DNA from: Polaribacter sp. BM10
Lineage (GTDB): Bacteria > Bacteroidota > Bacteroidia > Flavobacteriales > Flavobacteriaceae
Direction of reading: 5' to 3'
DNA length: 64,000 nucleotides
Assembly: GCF_002005425.1 (NCBI RefSeq)
Contig: NZ_CP019704.1
Location: 2,996,001 to 3,060,000 of the forward strand
The position numbers and the translations under genes are program-made. Every line of letters starts with the position of its first letter. The stretch's first letter is position 1. The notes under the pieces were generated by a model that saw only the letters and a list, made by a program, of their open reading frames with translations, was not told where the DNA came from and did no database searches. Shown piece by piece: positions 55,697 through 64,000 of this stretch.

Positions 55697-58489
55697 ATGA
55701 AAAAATTACTACTATTAACCATTTTTATGGTTTCATTTATTTCTAGTGCGCAAGTTACTCTTACAGGAGTTGTAAAAGATAGTATTGGCTCACCTCTAGA
55801 AATGGCAAACATTTTAGCTGTAAACAAGTCAACAAAAAAAATGTCTTCATATGGTTTTACAGATGCAAAAGGAAATTACAAATTAGATTTAGATAAAAAT
55901 CAAACTTTCGAAATTAAAATAAGTTACATTGGTTTTAAAACTGTAGATTTTGTTGTAGAAACTAAATCAGAGAATATTGTAAAAAATATTACACTTAAAG
56001 AAGATAATTCTTTAGATGAAATTACAATTGTATCTAAAATGCCAGTTACCATAAAAGGAGACACAATTGTGTATAACGCAGACTCTTTTAAAAATGGTTC
56101 TGAACGAAAACTAGAAGACGTATTAAAAAAATTACCCGGAGTAGAAATTAATGATGACGGTCAAATTGAAGTAGAAGGTAAAGTCGTAGAAAAAATTACA
56201 GTAGATGGTAAAGAGTTTTTTAGTGGAGATACAAAATTAGCATCTAAAAATATCCCTTCTAATGCGGTAGATAAAATACAAGTATTAAGAAATTTTTCTG
56301 ATGTAAATCAGTTAAGCGGAGTTCAAAATAATCAAGATAGAGTAGCTATTAATATAAAATTAAAGGAAGGGAAAAAGAATTTTTGGTTTGGAGATGTCTA
56401 TGCAGGTGCTGGGTTTACACCAAGTGATGATTTATACTTGTTTCAGCCCAAACTATTTTATTACAATCCAAAATATACATTAAATGTAATTGGAGATATA
56501 AATAATTTAGGTGAAGCAGTATTAAATAGAAGAGATTTAAGAGGTTTTAGCGGAGGTTTTAGAAGTCAAAGTCCGTCAAATGGAACAAATATAAATTTAG
56601 CAAGTGCTGGCATTGGTTTTTTAACACCAAATGCTAGAAATGCGAATAGAATAGAAACAAAACTAACCGCTTTAAACTTTAGTTACTCACCTAAAAAAAA
56701 ATTAGATTTTAGTGGTTATTTAATTTGGTCTAGTAATAGTAACGGACAAAGAAATAGAAATATTATAGATTATAATGACCCATCTATACCAGATGATGTT
56801 ACAGATAACACAACAGATCAAACTAGTAATTCTGGTTTATTTAACTTTAAAACGATCTATAAGAAAAATATAAACAATCAATTAAATTACGATTTAAATG
56901 GTCGTTTTACAAACGAGTTTAGATTAGATAATGGTACATCTCAAATAATAGGTAATAATGTGCCAATTGCAGAAAACGAGCGCGCAACACCATTTACAAT
57001 CAATCAGAACTTAAGTTACTTTTATACAGCAAACGAAAACAATATTTTTGCCCTAGAAGTACAACATCAATTGCAAGATGAAGATCCTTTTTATGTATCT
57101 TCTATAGAGAATTTAGATCAAGATCCAAACAATAATGTAGATGGTTTTGATTCTGCAGCAGATGTTTTAGGTTTAGATAAATCACAACAGTTTTATACTT
57201 TAGAACAAGACAGACGAGTAAAATCTAATCAATTAGATGCAAAATTAGATTACTATTATATTATAAATAATAAAAGCAACTTTAATTTTGTAGGTGGTAC
57301 TATTTTAAGTAAGCAAAACTTTGATTCTAGGTTTTTTCAGCTATTGGATAATGGCAGTTCATTAGATCCAACTTTAAATATTCCTAACTTAGCAAACCCT
57401 AGTACTACAAATGATGTAGAATACAATTTTACAGATATTTATGCAGGTATGCGTTATCGTGTTAAAGCAGGTATTTTTACTTTTAGGCCAGGTTTTACGG
57501 CACATTCTTACAATATTAATAATACCCAAGTTGGTGCAATAACAGATTTTAAAGATTCTTTCACAAAAATTTTACCAGAATTAAACATTATTGCTCAATT
57601 TAAAAAGAGTGAAAGTTTACGTTTCAATTACAGGCAGCAAGTTAATTTTACTGATGTAAATCAACTAGCAGAAGGTATTGTTGCTAGAAGTTATAATTCA
57701 TTTTTCTTTGGAAATAATGATATTATGAATGCTAGAGTAGAATCGATGAGTTTAAATTATAGTAGCTTTAATTTATTTAACAATATGTTTGTTTTTGGTG
57801 GATTAAACTATAACAAAACGATGGAGCAAATTGCTTCAATTGCAGACTTTGTTCCAGACGCAAATAACCCAAATATAAGATCTAATGTTTCTACTAATAC
57901 TAATTTAAACCTGCCTTATGATATAGAATCTATTAGTGCTTTTGGTCGATTTACAAAAACGTTTAGAAAAATTAGAACAAGTTTGGCGGCAAGCTTTTCA
58001 GATTCTCAAGCCTATCAATTATTTGGTTCGGAAACTACAAAGTTAAATACCCAAAGGTATTCTATTACTCCAGGTATTAGAACAAACTATACAAAAGCGC
58101 CTAATGTTAGTTTAAACTATAGAGCTTCTTTTTCAGATCAAAACAGAACAGAATTAAGTACAAATAATGTTTCTAATTTTAAATCTGTTACGCATGCACC
58201 TTCTATAAATTTTGATGCTTATATTTGGAATTCTCTAACCTTAACCTCTGATTTTACTTACAATGAAGTTAGACAAAACGGTCAGCATCAAAATTCTTTT
58301 AAAATATGGGATTTATCATTATCATATAGAAAAGATAAAGATGCAAAGTGGGAGTATGAATTTCAAGCAAGTAACATATTAGGAACAGAATCGAGAGTAA
58401 GTGTTAATAATGGAAACATTTCAAATTCGATTAACGAAACTTTTATTTTGCCTAGGTTAGTTACTTTTAGAGTAAGATATCAATTATAA
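55697..58489 (+). CDS. TonB-dependent-receptor-like outer-membrane beta-barrel protein
   Basis: A 930-residue outer-membrane protein. It has a signal peptide (about 1-19), a carboxypeptidase-regulatory-like domain (about 22-105; TLTGVVKDSIGSPLEMANIL...ISYIGFKTVDF), a plug-like domain (about 115-225; LEDVLKKLPGVEINDDGQIEVEGK...VDGKEFFSGD) and a long beta-barrel of the OMP_b-brl_3 type. It ends in LVTFRVRYQL with a strand-like C-terminus. No SusD partner or TonB-box motif is evident, so classic nutrient import is not certain. Position after two GLPGLI genes suggests they act on the same envelope task. A terminator follows. Confidence 0.88.
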   Translation: MKKLLLLTIFMVSFISSAQVTLTGVVKDSIGSPLEMANILAVNKSTKKMSSYGFTDAKGNYKLDLDKNQTFEIKISYIGFKTVDFVVETKSENIVKNITLKEDNSLDEITIVSKMPVTIKGDTIVYNADSFKNGSERKLEDVLKKLPGVEINDDGQIEVEGKVVEKITVDGKEFFSGDTKLASKNIPSNAVDKIQVLRNFSDVNQLSGVQNNQDRVAINIKLKEGKKNFWFGDVYAGAGFTPSDDLYLFQPKLFYYNPKYTLNVIGDINNLGEAVLNRRDLRGFSGGFRSQSPSNGTNINLASAGIGFLTPNARNANRIETKLTALNFSYSPKKKLDFSGYLIWSSNSNGQRNRNIIDYNDPSIPDDVTDNTTDQTSNSGLFNFKTIYKKNINNQLNYDLNGRFTNEFRLDNGTSQIIGNNVPIAENERATPFTINQNLSYFYTANENNIFALEVQHQLQDEDPFYVSSIENLDQDPNNNVDGFDSAADVLGLDKSQQFYTLEQDRRVKSNQLDAKLDYYYIINNKSNFNFVGGTILSKQNFDSRFFQLLDNGSSLDPTLNIPNLANPSTTNDVEYNFTDIYAGMRYRVKAGIFTFRPGFTAHSYNINNTQVGAITDFKDSFTKILPELNIIAQFKKSESLRFNYRQQVNFTDVNQLAEGIVARSYNSFFFGNNDIMNARVESMSLNYSSFNLFNNMFVFGGLNYNKTMEQIASIADFVPDANNPNIRSNVSTNTNLNLPYDIESISAFGRFTKTFRKIRTSLAASFSDSQAYQLFGSETTKLNTQRYSITPGIRTNYTKAPNVSLNYRASFSDQNRTELSTNNVSNFKSVTHAPSINFDAYIWNSLTLTSDFTYNEVRQNGQHQNSFKIWDLSLSYRKDKDAKWEYEFQASNILGTESRVSVNNGNISNSINETFILPRLVTFRVRYQL

Positions 58490-58507
58490 AACATTTTAGT
58501 ATAAAAT

Positions 58508-58537
58508 AAAAAAGGCTCAAGAAATTGAGCCTTTTTT
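58508..58537 (+). terminator. Terminator of the GLPGLI/TonB-like operon
   Basis: AAAAAAGGCTCAA (58508-58520) and TTGAGCCTTTTTT (58525-58537) form a 13-bp perfect stem with a 4-nt loop, 18 nt after the barrel stop. Confidence 0.8.
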
Positions 58538-58561
58538 ATTTACTTTAATTATTTTAGCCGT

Positions 58562-59332
58562 ATGAGTTTGTTAGCTACAAAGTCTCCTTTTATTGCAACT
58601 TTTAAAAGTTTAGGAGCACTATTTTTATTTATAGGTTTTGGTCTTTTTTTAGATAGTTTCTACATGGTAGAAATTACAGATAATGCACAGTTGTATGCAA
58701 CTATTAGCATGATGATTGGTTTTTTAATTACTTTTTGGAGAGTAAATAAAAGAGTTAAAGAACAAATGATTTATGCTGTTTTAATTGGTATTATTGGCGA
58801 GTATTTGTTTTCTATTGTTATGGGTATGTATTCTTACAGATTGGGTAACGTGCCTCATTACGTGCCACCAGGTCATGCTTTGGTTTATGTAGCCGTTTTG
58901 TACTTTTCTAAAGCATCATCAATTATTAAAAATAAAATTAAGCTAGAAAAATTTTTCACAATTTTTATATTGATCTATGCAACTGTTTTCTTAATTTTTA
59001 GAAATGATGTTTTTGGTTTTGTAATGACTATTGCAACAATTTTAATCTTAAGAAAGAAGCCTAGAGAAAGATTATTTTATCTATCAATGTATATAACTGT
59101 AGCTTATTTAGAAATTGTAGGTACTAATTATTTATGTTGGAAATGGCCATCTACGGCTTGGGGTATATTCGATTTTTTACCAAGTCACAATCCGCCAAGT
59201 GGTATAAGTTTTTTCTATTTTTTATTAGATTTAGGCACACTATGGTTGTATAAAAAACGTCATAAAATAGCTTGGTCTCGAATGAAGAATGTTCGAAAAA
59301 TTCGATTAAATTTATCAAAAAATACAAACTAA
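58562..59332 (+). CDS. Multi-pass membrane protein, hypothetical
   Basis: A 256-residue protein with about seven hydrophobic segments (about 15-32, 45-60, 70-90, 103-117, 128-145, 150-162 and 208-226) and a basic C-terminal tail (KKRHKIAWSRMKNVRKIRLN). A conserved-looking NVPHYVPPGHALVYVA segment sits between the third and fourth helices, and a WKWPSTAWGIFDFLPSHNPPSGISFFYF segment near the end. I know of no function. It starts 24 nt after the terminator of the previous operon and 39 nt before gldA, with which it may be cotranscribed. Confidence 0.65.
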   Translation: MSLLATKSPFIATFKSLGALFLFIGFGLFLDSFYMVEITDNAQLYATISMMIGFLITFWRVNKRVKEQMIYAVLIGIIGEYLFSIVMGMYSYRLGNVPHYVPPGHALVYVAVLYFSKASSIIKNKIKLEKFFTIFILIYATVFLIFRNDVFGFVMTIATILILRKKPRERLFYLSMYITVAYLEIVGTNYLCWKWPSTAWGIFDFLPSHNPPSGISFFYFLLDLGTLWLYKKRHKIAWSRMKNVRKIRLNLSKNTN

Positions 59333-59371
59333 AATAAACGTAATACCGTTTTGTATTAAAAGAGATTTTAA

Positions 59372-60268
59372 ATGTCTATAAATGTAAAATCAGTTTCAAA
59401 AATATATAAAACTCAAAAAGCTGTAAATAATGTTTCTTTTGCTGCAGAAAAAGGACAAATTGTTGGCTTTTTAGGTCCTAACGGAGCAGGGAAATCTACA
59501 ATAATGAAGATTTTAACAGGTTTTATAAAACCTACTGATGGTGAAGTTTTTGTAAATGATATTAATGTGAAACAATTTCCTTTAGAAGTACAAAAAATCA
59601 TCGGTTATTTACCAGAACACAATCCTTTATATACAGATATGTATGTAAAAGAATATCTACAGTTCCAAGCATCAGTTCATAAAATCGATAAATCAGAAGT
59701 TAATATTTGTATAGAAAAAGTTGGTTTAACTGCAGAAGCACATAAAAAAATCAATCAACTTTCTAAAGGTTATCAACAAAGGGTTGGTTTAGCAGCTGCA
59801 ATTTTACACAATCCAGAAATTTTAATTTTAGATGAACCTACTACAGGTTTAGACCCTAATCAATTAGTAGAAATTAGAGCTTTAATTAAAGAGTTAGGAA
59901 AAAATAAAACTGTTTTGTTTTCATCACATATCATGCAAGAAGTAGAAGCTGTTTGTGATCGAGTAATTATCATAAAAAAAGGTGAAATTCTAATTGATAA
60001 AAAATTAGCAGAACTTATACAAACCAAAGAGCAAATTATAGAAGTTACTTTTGATTATAAGATCGAAGAACAATTTATAAGTAGACTACAAAATGTTGTT
60101 TCTTATAAAAATAATTACGACAATACTTGGTATGTTACTTTTGAAAGTGAACAAGATATGAGACCCGTAATTTTTGATTTTGCTCAAGAAAACGGTCTGA
60201 AAATTTTAAGTCTAAATAAGCAGAATAAAAATTTAGAAACTTTTTTTAGAGAAATAACTAATGATTAA
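59372..60268 (+). CDS. gldA: Gliding-motility-associated ABC transporter ATPase GldA
   Basis: A 298-residue cytoplasmic ATPase: Walker A G35-PNGAGKST (35-43), Q-loop near 80, signature LSKGYQQRVGLAAA near 130, Walker B ILDEPTTGLDP near 152 and the H-loop SSHIMQEVEAV. Length, the YLPEHNPLYTDMYVKEYL segment and the C-terminal domain fit GldA, which with GldF and GldG affects gliding in Flavobacterium. GldF/G are not adjacent. Its last codons form one half of a perfect 34-nt palindrome shared with the convergent HAD gene (4-nt overlap). Confidence 0.87.
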   Translation: MSINVKSVSKIYKTQKAVNNVSFAAEKGQIVGFLGPNGAGKSTIMKILTGFIKPTDGEVFVNDINVKQFPLEVQKIIGYLPEHNPLYTDMYVKEYLQFQASVHKIDKSEVNICIEKVGLTAEAHKKINQLSKGYQQRVGLAAAILHNPEILILDEPTTGLDPNQLVEIRALIKELGKNKTVLFSSHIMQEVEAVCDRVIIIKKGEILIDKKLAELIQTKEQIIEVTFDYKIEEQFISRLQNVVSYKNNYDNTWYVTFESEQDMRPVIFDFAQENGLKILSLNKQNKNLETFFREITND

Positions 60269-60283
60269 TCATTAGTTATTTCT
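60250..60283. repeat. 34-nt perfect palindrome covering both stop codons of gldA and the HAD gene
   Basis: The centre lies between 60266 and 60267 and every base from 60250 to 60283 is paired with its reverse complement. Because the genes meet head-on there, both proteins end in the same residues, EITND-stop. No T tract follows in either direction, so termination efficiency is uncertain. Confidence 0.7.
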
Positions 60284-60939
60284 TCTATTATGTAGTTGTA
60301 TGCTTCTAAAAGTGTTGGAAAAGTAATACTACTTCCCGCACTTTTAAGTTCTGTGTCTGTATATTGTGTTGTAATTCCTATCGGTATCATACCAGCAGCT
60401 TTTGCTGCATTTGTGCCTGTTAAACTGTCTTCAAAAACCCATAAATCTTTAAAATCTTCTTCATTAAAGTTTAATGCTCTAGCTAAAGTTTTATATGCCT
60501 CTGGATCTGGTTTAGGTTTTTCATAATCTTGTACACCAAAAACAGTGGTAAAATTTAGATTTAAATGGGTAATACTATTTTTTAAAAACTGTTTAGTTGC
60601 ATTACTAGCAATACCATAAGGTATATTTTTTTTGGATAAAAAATCTGTAAATTCGTTAACTCCGGGTAATAAGTCCGGAATTGTAAAAAATTTATCAAGA
60701 TGAATGTCCTTTAGTAAAAATAATTCTTCGGCTTTATTTTCTTGACCGATTGTGCTACAATAATAAGCTGCAATTACCATTGGAGATTTACCTGCATGAC
60801 TTTTAGGAAAAGGAGGAATTTCTTTATTAAATAATTCTTTAAAAGCACTAGCCCAAGCATTTCCGTGGCTTTTAAAACTATGCACAATTACGCCATCAAA
60901 ATCGAATAAAAAACCCTTAGGCAATACTTTTTTTAACAT
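60265..60939 (-). CDS. HAD family hydrolase (phosphatase/phosphomutase-like)
   Basis: A 224-residue HAD subfamily IA protein. Motif I is F-D13-F-D15-G-V-I, the cap domain follows (about 18-90), motif II is GIASNATKQF and motif III/IV is KPKPDPEAY...VFEDSLTGTNAAKAAGM. Such enzymes hydrolyse phosphorylated sugars or nucleotides; the substrate cannot be told. It overlaps the upstream sugar-lactone oxidase by 23 nt on the same strand, so a linked role in sugar metabolism is plausible. Confidence 0.85.
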   Translation of the reverse strand: MLKKVLPKGFLFDFDGVIVHSFKSHGNAWASAFKELFNKEIPPFPKSHAGKSPMVIAAYYCSTIGQENKAEELFLLKDIHLDKFFTIPDLLPGVNEFTDFLSKKNIPYGIASNATKQFLKNSITHLNLNFTTVFGVQDYEKPKPDPEAYKTLARALNFNEEDFKDLWVFEDSLTGTNAAKAAGMIPIGITTQYTDTELKSAGSSITFPTLLEAYNYIIEEITND

Positions 60940-62251
60940 TTGCTAACTTCTTTTCATTTACCAATTTAGATAAATAAGGATTTAAAAATTTATTTGTTGG
61001 ATCTAATTCTCTTCTTAGTTCTTTAAAATCTTCCCATTTAGGATATATTTTAGATAATTGCGCATCTTTTGCTGCAAACCTTTTACCCCAATGTGGTCTA
61101 CCACCGTGTTTAAGAAAAATTCTTTCTACACTTTTAAATGCCTCATAAGTATCTGCCGTAGCAGCATTTCTAGATACACAACCCATTGTAACAATATCTT
61201 CTTTGTAAGCGTAGCTTAACCAAGCATTGTCTTTTTGTACAAAACGTACATCCATTGGTATGTGAATAAAAGATTTATTGTCCCATTTATTCACTTCTTC
61301 TTTTAACTCTTTAAAAACTTGAGGAAATTTGTCTAAACCTATAGTCCATTCTGCTAATTCTAAAGTAGAACCTCTAGATTTTGTAACAGTCGCTTGATAT
61401 AAAGAACCTTTGTGTTCTTTTTTTGAACTAAAAAAAGCTTTAGCTAAAATATTGTTTGCAATTGCCGTAATCCAAGGAAATTTATGTGAATATTTATATA
61501 AAATTTTAGAAGCTGTTCTTCTATGTTTTAAATACTTTGGTCCGTTGTTAACATTAATTTCTTTGTCCTTATCAATTTTATCTCCAGTTATAACATAACC
61601 TTTACTGGTATGAGGTAACCATAGAATGCGTAAAAAATCGTGCTGTTTTAAACGATCTTTTATTTTTGGTAACCATTCTTTATCATTTTCTGGGCGTTCT
61701 TTAACATGTAAAGTGTACTCTGTTTCACATTTAAAAGTTATTTCAGAAAGTACTCCTAACATTCCTAATGAAACTTTTGCAGCATTCATTAACTCATCTG
61801 AACTCTTAATTTCTTTAACAGATCCATCTGCCAAAACCAATCTACAAGAGGTAATGTATTCTGATAAAAGTTTACCACTTGTACCATGTGTACCTGTAGC
61901 TAAAGCACCACCAACTGTAACTGTATTAATGTCTGGCAAACAAGGTATACACCAGCCAACTTTTTCGATAGCTTCTAATAAATCACCTAAAATTACGCCA
62001 GATTGAACCGTAATCGTTTTCTCATTGTAGTTGTAAGAAACTATTTTGTTATAGGTTTTCATGTCTAACAAAGCGTTAGTACCTGCTGCAATATCGGCAG
62101 AAGACTGTTTGTTTCCAAAAAAACGGATTTTATCATTGTTTGCAATTACATCTTGTAGCTCATTTTCTGTGGTGATTTTAAATAAAGACTTATAATTGTG
62201 TTTTAAGTTTTCATTCCAACTTACCCAAACTCCGTTTTCTTTTTGTTTCAT
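60917..62251 (-). CDS. D-arabinono-1,4-lactone oxidase family FAD-linked oxidase
   Basis: A 444-residue flavoprotein of the VAO/PCMH fold. The FAD-binding domain (about 20-185) includes GNKQSSADIAAG, VQSGVILGDLLEAIEKVGW and the phosphate-binding GGALATGTHGTSGK. The C-terminal ALO domain has the substrate motif GGRPHWGKRF near the end. The fungal and plant relatives oxidise sugar-1,4-lactones to ascorbate-like products; the bacterial substrate is unknown. It overlaps the HAD gene by 23 nt. A symmetric repeat with a -7 box on each strand lies at its promoter. Confidence 0.87.
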   Translation of the reverse strand: MKQKENGVWVSWNENLKHNYKSLFKITTENELQDVIANNDKIRFFGNKQSSADIAAGTNALLDMKTYNKIVSYNYNEKTITVQSGVILGDLLEAIEKVGWCIPCLPDINTVTVGGALATGTHGTSGKLLSEYITSCRLVLADGSVKEIKSSDELMNAAKVSLGMLGVLSEITFKCETEYTLHVKERPENDKEWLPKIKDRLKQHDFLRILWLPHTSKGYVITGDKIDKDKEINVNNGPKYLKHRRTASKILYKYSHKFPWITAIANNILAKAFFSSKKEHKGSLYQATVTKSRGSTLELAEWTIGLDKFPQVFKELKEEVNKWDNKSFIHIPMDVRFVQKDNAWLSYAYKEDIVTMGCVSRNAATADTYEAFKSVERIFLKHGGRPHWGKRFAAKDAQLSKIYPKWEDFKELRRELDPTNKFLNPYLSKLVNEKKLANVKKSIA

Positions 62252-62257
62252 GATATT

Positions 62258-62280
62258 CTATTTTTGTTAAACAAAAATAG
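62258..62280. promoter_or_regulatory. Inverted repeat with opposed -7 boxes upstream of the lactone oxidase gene
   Basis: CTATTTTTGT (62258-62267) and ACAAAAATAG (62271-62280) are perfect reverse complements with a 3-nt centre. TATTTTTG, a TAnnTTTG match, is present on each strand. The minus-strand one would start the oxidase mRNA about 15 nt before its ATG. No gene to the right on the plus strand would use the other. Confidence 0.4.
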
Positions 62281-62383
62281 TAATAAATAGTTTTATGTTA
62301 CTATTATTTTGTTTTTTTTTGATTTATAGTAGCTATAGTTTTATAGGTAAAAGTTATTAGCTAGGTCAATTTTATAAGTTTAA

Positions 62384-64000
62384 CTAATTCAATTTATACT
62401 TAATTTGTTGTTTTTCTAAAGTTGCTAATAACTCATTAGTAATATGTAGTTTTGTATTTCTACTTGGCAAACTGATTTCTAATTTTTCTTTTTCGTCCCA
62501 AATTGTAAAGTTTAAGTTTTGTTTACCTGGTTTGTTTTTTAGAATAGATTCTAAATTTAAAATAGTATCCTCTTTAATGTCACTTAACGGTAATTGAATA
62601 GTTACTTTTTTACAAAGTTCATCCATAATGTCGTGAAGTAATTTCATTTCTGTAAACTTTAATCGTGGTTCACCAGCAACACCTGTTTCCTTGTTCGTCC
62701 AACCAGGTTGTATGGTAGATCTTACAAATAAAAATGAATTTGGTACTAAGAAATGTTTCATTTTTAAGTAATCTTCACCAAAAATTCTAAATTCGTGACT
62801 ATCACCATAATCTTCTATTGTAAAAGCTGCCCAACCTTTTCCAGCTTTAGAAACTCTGTGTTGTACATCAGTAATAATACCAGCAAAAGCCATGTTCATA
62901 CCAACATATTTTGCAAGATCACCTTTAAAATGTTTTAAAGAAGCGTTACAAAATTTAAGTTCATTTTTAAAATCATCTAAAGGATGCGCAGAAATATAAA
63001 TACCGATAACTTCCTTTTCTTGCGAAAGTAATTCCATAGTTCCCCAAGTTTCACATTGCGGAATATCTGGTTCTGGAAACTGAACCGTAGAAGCTTCACC
63101 AAACATAGAAACTTGTGCAGAATTTTCATTTTCTTGATATTTACTACCAAACTTCATAGCGCGTTCTAAAAACGTTTGTCCTTTTTCGTCTGTATCAAAA
63201 TATTGAGCTCTGTGTGTATCTGTAAAAGAATCGAATGCACCTGCTTTAATTAAACTATCGAAAGATTTTTTATTTGCGGCTCTTAAATCTACACGTTTCG
63301 CTAAGTCGAAAATAGAAGTATAATTACCGTTTTCTTCTCTTTCTTTAATAATTGCTCTCACGGCACTTGCGCCAACACCTTTTACGGCAGCCATACCAAA
63401 ACGTACAGCACCTTCTTTATTTACAGAAAATTTTAAATAAGATTCATTTAAATCTGGTCCTAAAACTTCTAAGCCCATTCGTTTACATTCTTCCATAAAA
63501 AACGATACAGATTTTATGTCGTTCATGTTGTTAGAAAGTACAGAAGCCATATATTCTGCAGGATAATGCGCTTTTAAATATGCTGTTTGGTAAGCGATCC
63601 AAGCATAACAAGTAGAATGCGATTTGTTAAAAGCATAACTTGCAAATGCCTCCCAATCTTTCCAGATTTTTTCTAGTTTTTCAGGATCATGACCATTTGC
63701 AGCAGCTTGTTCTACAAATTTAGGTTTCATTTTATCTAGAACCGCAATTTGCTTTTTACCCATTGCTTTACGTAAAACATCGGCTTCACCTTTGGTAAAA
63801 TCTGCTAATTTTTGCGATAAAAGCATTACTTGCTCTTGGTAAACTGTAATTCCATACGTTTCTGCCAAATATTCTTCCATAGCAGGTAAATCGTACTCAA
63901 TATCTTCAGTTCCGTGTTTTCTGTTGATAAAACTCGGAATGTATTCCATTGGTCCAGGACGATACAAAGCATTCATTGCAATTAAATCTGCAAAAACCGT
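62384..64000 (-). CDS. dnaE: DNA polymerase III subunit alpha, C-terminal part (5' end outside window)
   Basis: The replicative polymerase. The frame stays open to base 64000 (TVFADLIA precedes MNALYRPGPM), so the ATG at 63976 is internal and about 538 C-terminal codons are visible. Seen are YRPGPMEYIPSFINRKHG and KGEADVLRKAMGKK of the polymerase core, FNKSHSTCYAWIAYQTAYLKAHYPAEYMA, the helix-hairpin-helix region (GVGASAVRAI) and the OB-fold (GIITDVQHRVSKAGKGWAAFTIEDYGD). The catalytic aspartates lie outside the window. It is followed by 132 AT-rich nt without a clear terminator. Confidence 0.94.
   Translation of the reverse strand, partial: TVFADLIAMNALYRPGPMEYIPSFINRKHGTEDIEYDLPAMEEYLAETYGITVYQEQVMLLSQKLADFTKGEADVLRKAMGKKQIAVLDKMKPKFVEQAAANGHDPEKLEKIWKDWEAFASYAFNKSHSTCYAWIAYQTAYLKAHYPAEYMASVLSNNMNDIKSVSFFMEECKRMGLEVLGPDLNESYLKFSVNKEGAVRFGMAAVKGVGASAVRAIIKEREENGNYTSIFDLAKRVDLRAANKKSFDSLIKAGAFDSFTDTHRAQYFDTDEKGQTFLERAMKFGSKYQENENSAQVSMFGEASTVQFPEPDIPQCETWGTMELLSQEKEVIGIYISAHPLDDFKNELKFCNASLKHFKGDLAKYVGMNMAFAGIITDVQHRVSKAGKGWAAFTIEDYGDSHEFRIFGEDYLKMKHFLVPNSFLFVRSTIQPGWTNKETGVAGEPRLKFTEMKLLHDIMDELCKKVTIQLPLSDIKEDTILNLESILKNKPGKQNLNFTIWDEKEKLEISLPSRNTKLHITNELLATLEKQQIKYKLN

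Noticed and set aside
1..64000. CRISPR arrays, insertion sequences, prophage or integron signals
   Set aside because: No regularly spaced direct repeats, transposase, integrase or phage protein was seen, and gene content and composition look uniformly chromosomal.

Overview
The window is AT-rich, gene-dense chromosome from a member of the Flavobacteriaceae. A marine, Polaribacter-like genus is my best guess from the protein sequences, but the genus cannot be proven here. The evidence for the family is a type IX secretion sorting domain on two large exoproteins, GldA of the gliding machinery, two GLPGLI proteins beside a TonB-receptor-like barrel, a two-piece MetH, promoters of the Bacteroidetes type (TTG, about 19-20 nt, TAnnTTTG) and A-rich leaders without Shine-Dalgarno sequences. 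There is no phage, transposon, plasmid gene or CRISPR array. Both edges cut genes: a sulfite reductase on the left and dnaE on the right.

Bases 1-11240 form a sulfur and methionine block, all on the plus strand. A ferredoxin-type sulfite reductase with a C-terminal HEPN-like domain is followed by two siroheme-making enzymes, a ferredoxin-NADP reductase, a 2Fe-2S ferredoxin, serine acetyltransferase and cysteine synthase. Together they take sulfite to cysteine. A terminator closes this operon. A SAM-I riboswitch then leads into split methionine synthase (two genes), a structured intergenic repeat, a possible 28-residue membrane peptide and metF. The metB-type gene at 49219 belongs to the same pathway.

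Bases 11241-30640 hold mainly housekeeping genes: thioredoxin, a DUF58 protein, tRNA-Asp with a textbook promoter and terminator, the ComM/YifB ATPase (its start codon lies in a long hairpin), PEP carboxylase, a DsbD-type reductase, TilS, PabB, a PagL-like outer-membrane protein, dihydrolipoyl dehydrogenase, a haem-binding protein, a glycosyltransferase, a carboxypeptidase-regulatory-domain protein and an M3 oligopeptidase.

Bases 30640-50361 carry a tandem pair of paralogous LamG/T9SS exoproteins, purK-purE, a Rieske-like lipoprotein without its histidine ligands, greA, a HIT protein, an orphan histidine kinase, a flavin reductase, aat, mscL-alr-tdk, a glycosyltransferase pair, a DUF4252 gene behind an ECF-type promoter, an ArsC-like protein, a DinB protein, a second copy of the structured repeat and the metB-type gene.

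Bases 50426-64000 contain the most system-like locus. A histidine kinase and OmpR-type regulator are divergent from a small secreted protein, two GLPGLI proteins and a TonB-receptor-like barrel. Between the two arms sits a 10-bp-period direct repeat that looks like a regulator binding site. After it come a membrane protein, gldA, a HAD phosphatase, a sugar-lactone oxidase and the 3' part of dnaE. No stretch longer than about 300 bases lacks an annotated feature; the longest gaps (6029-6321, 10001-10283 and 11241-11462) are described below.
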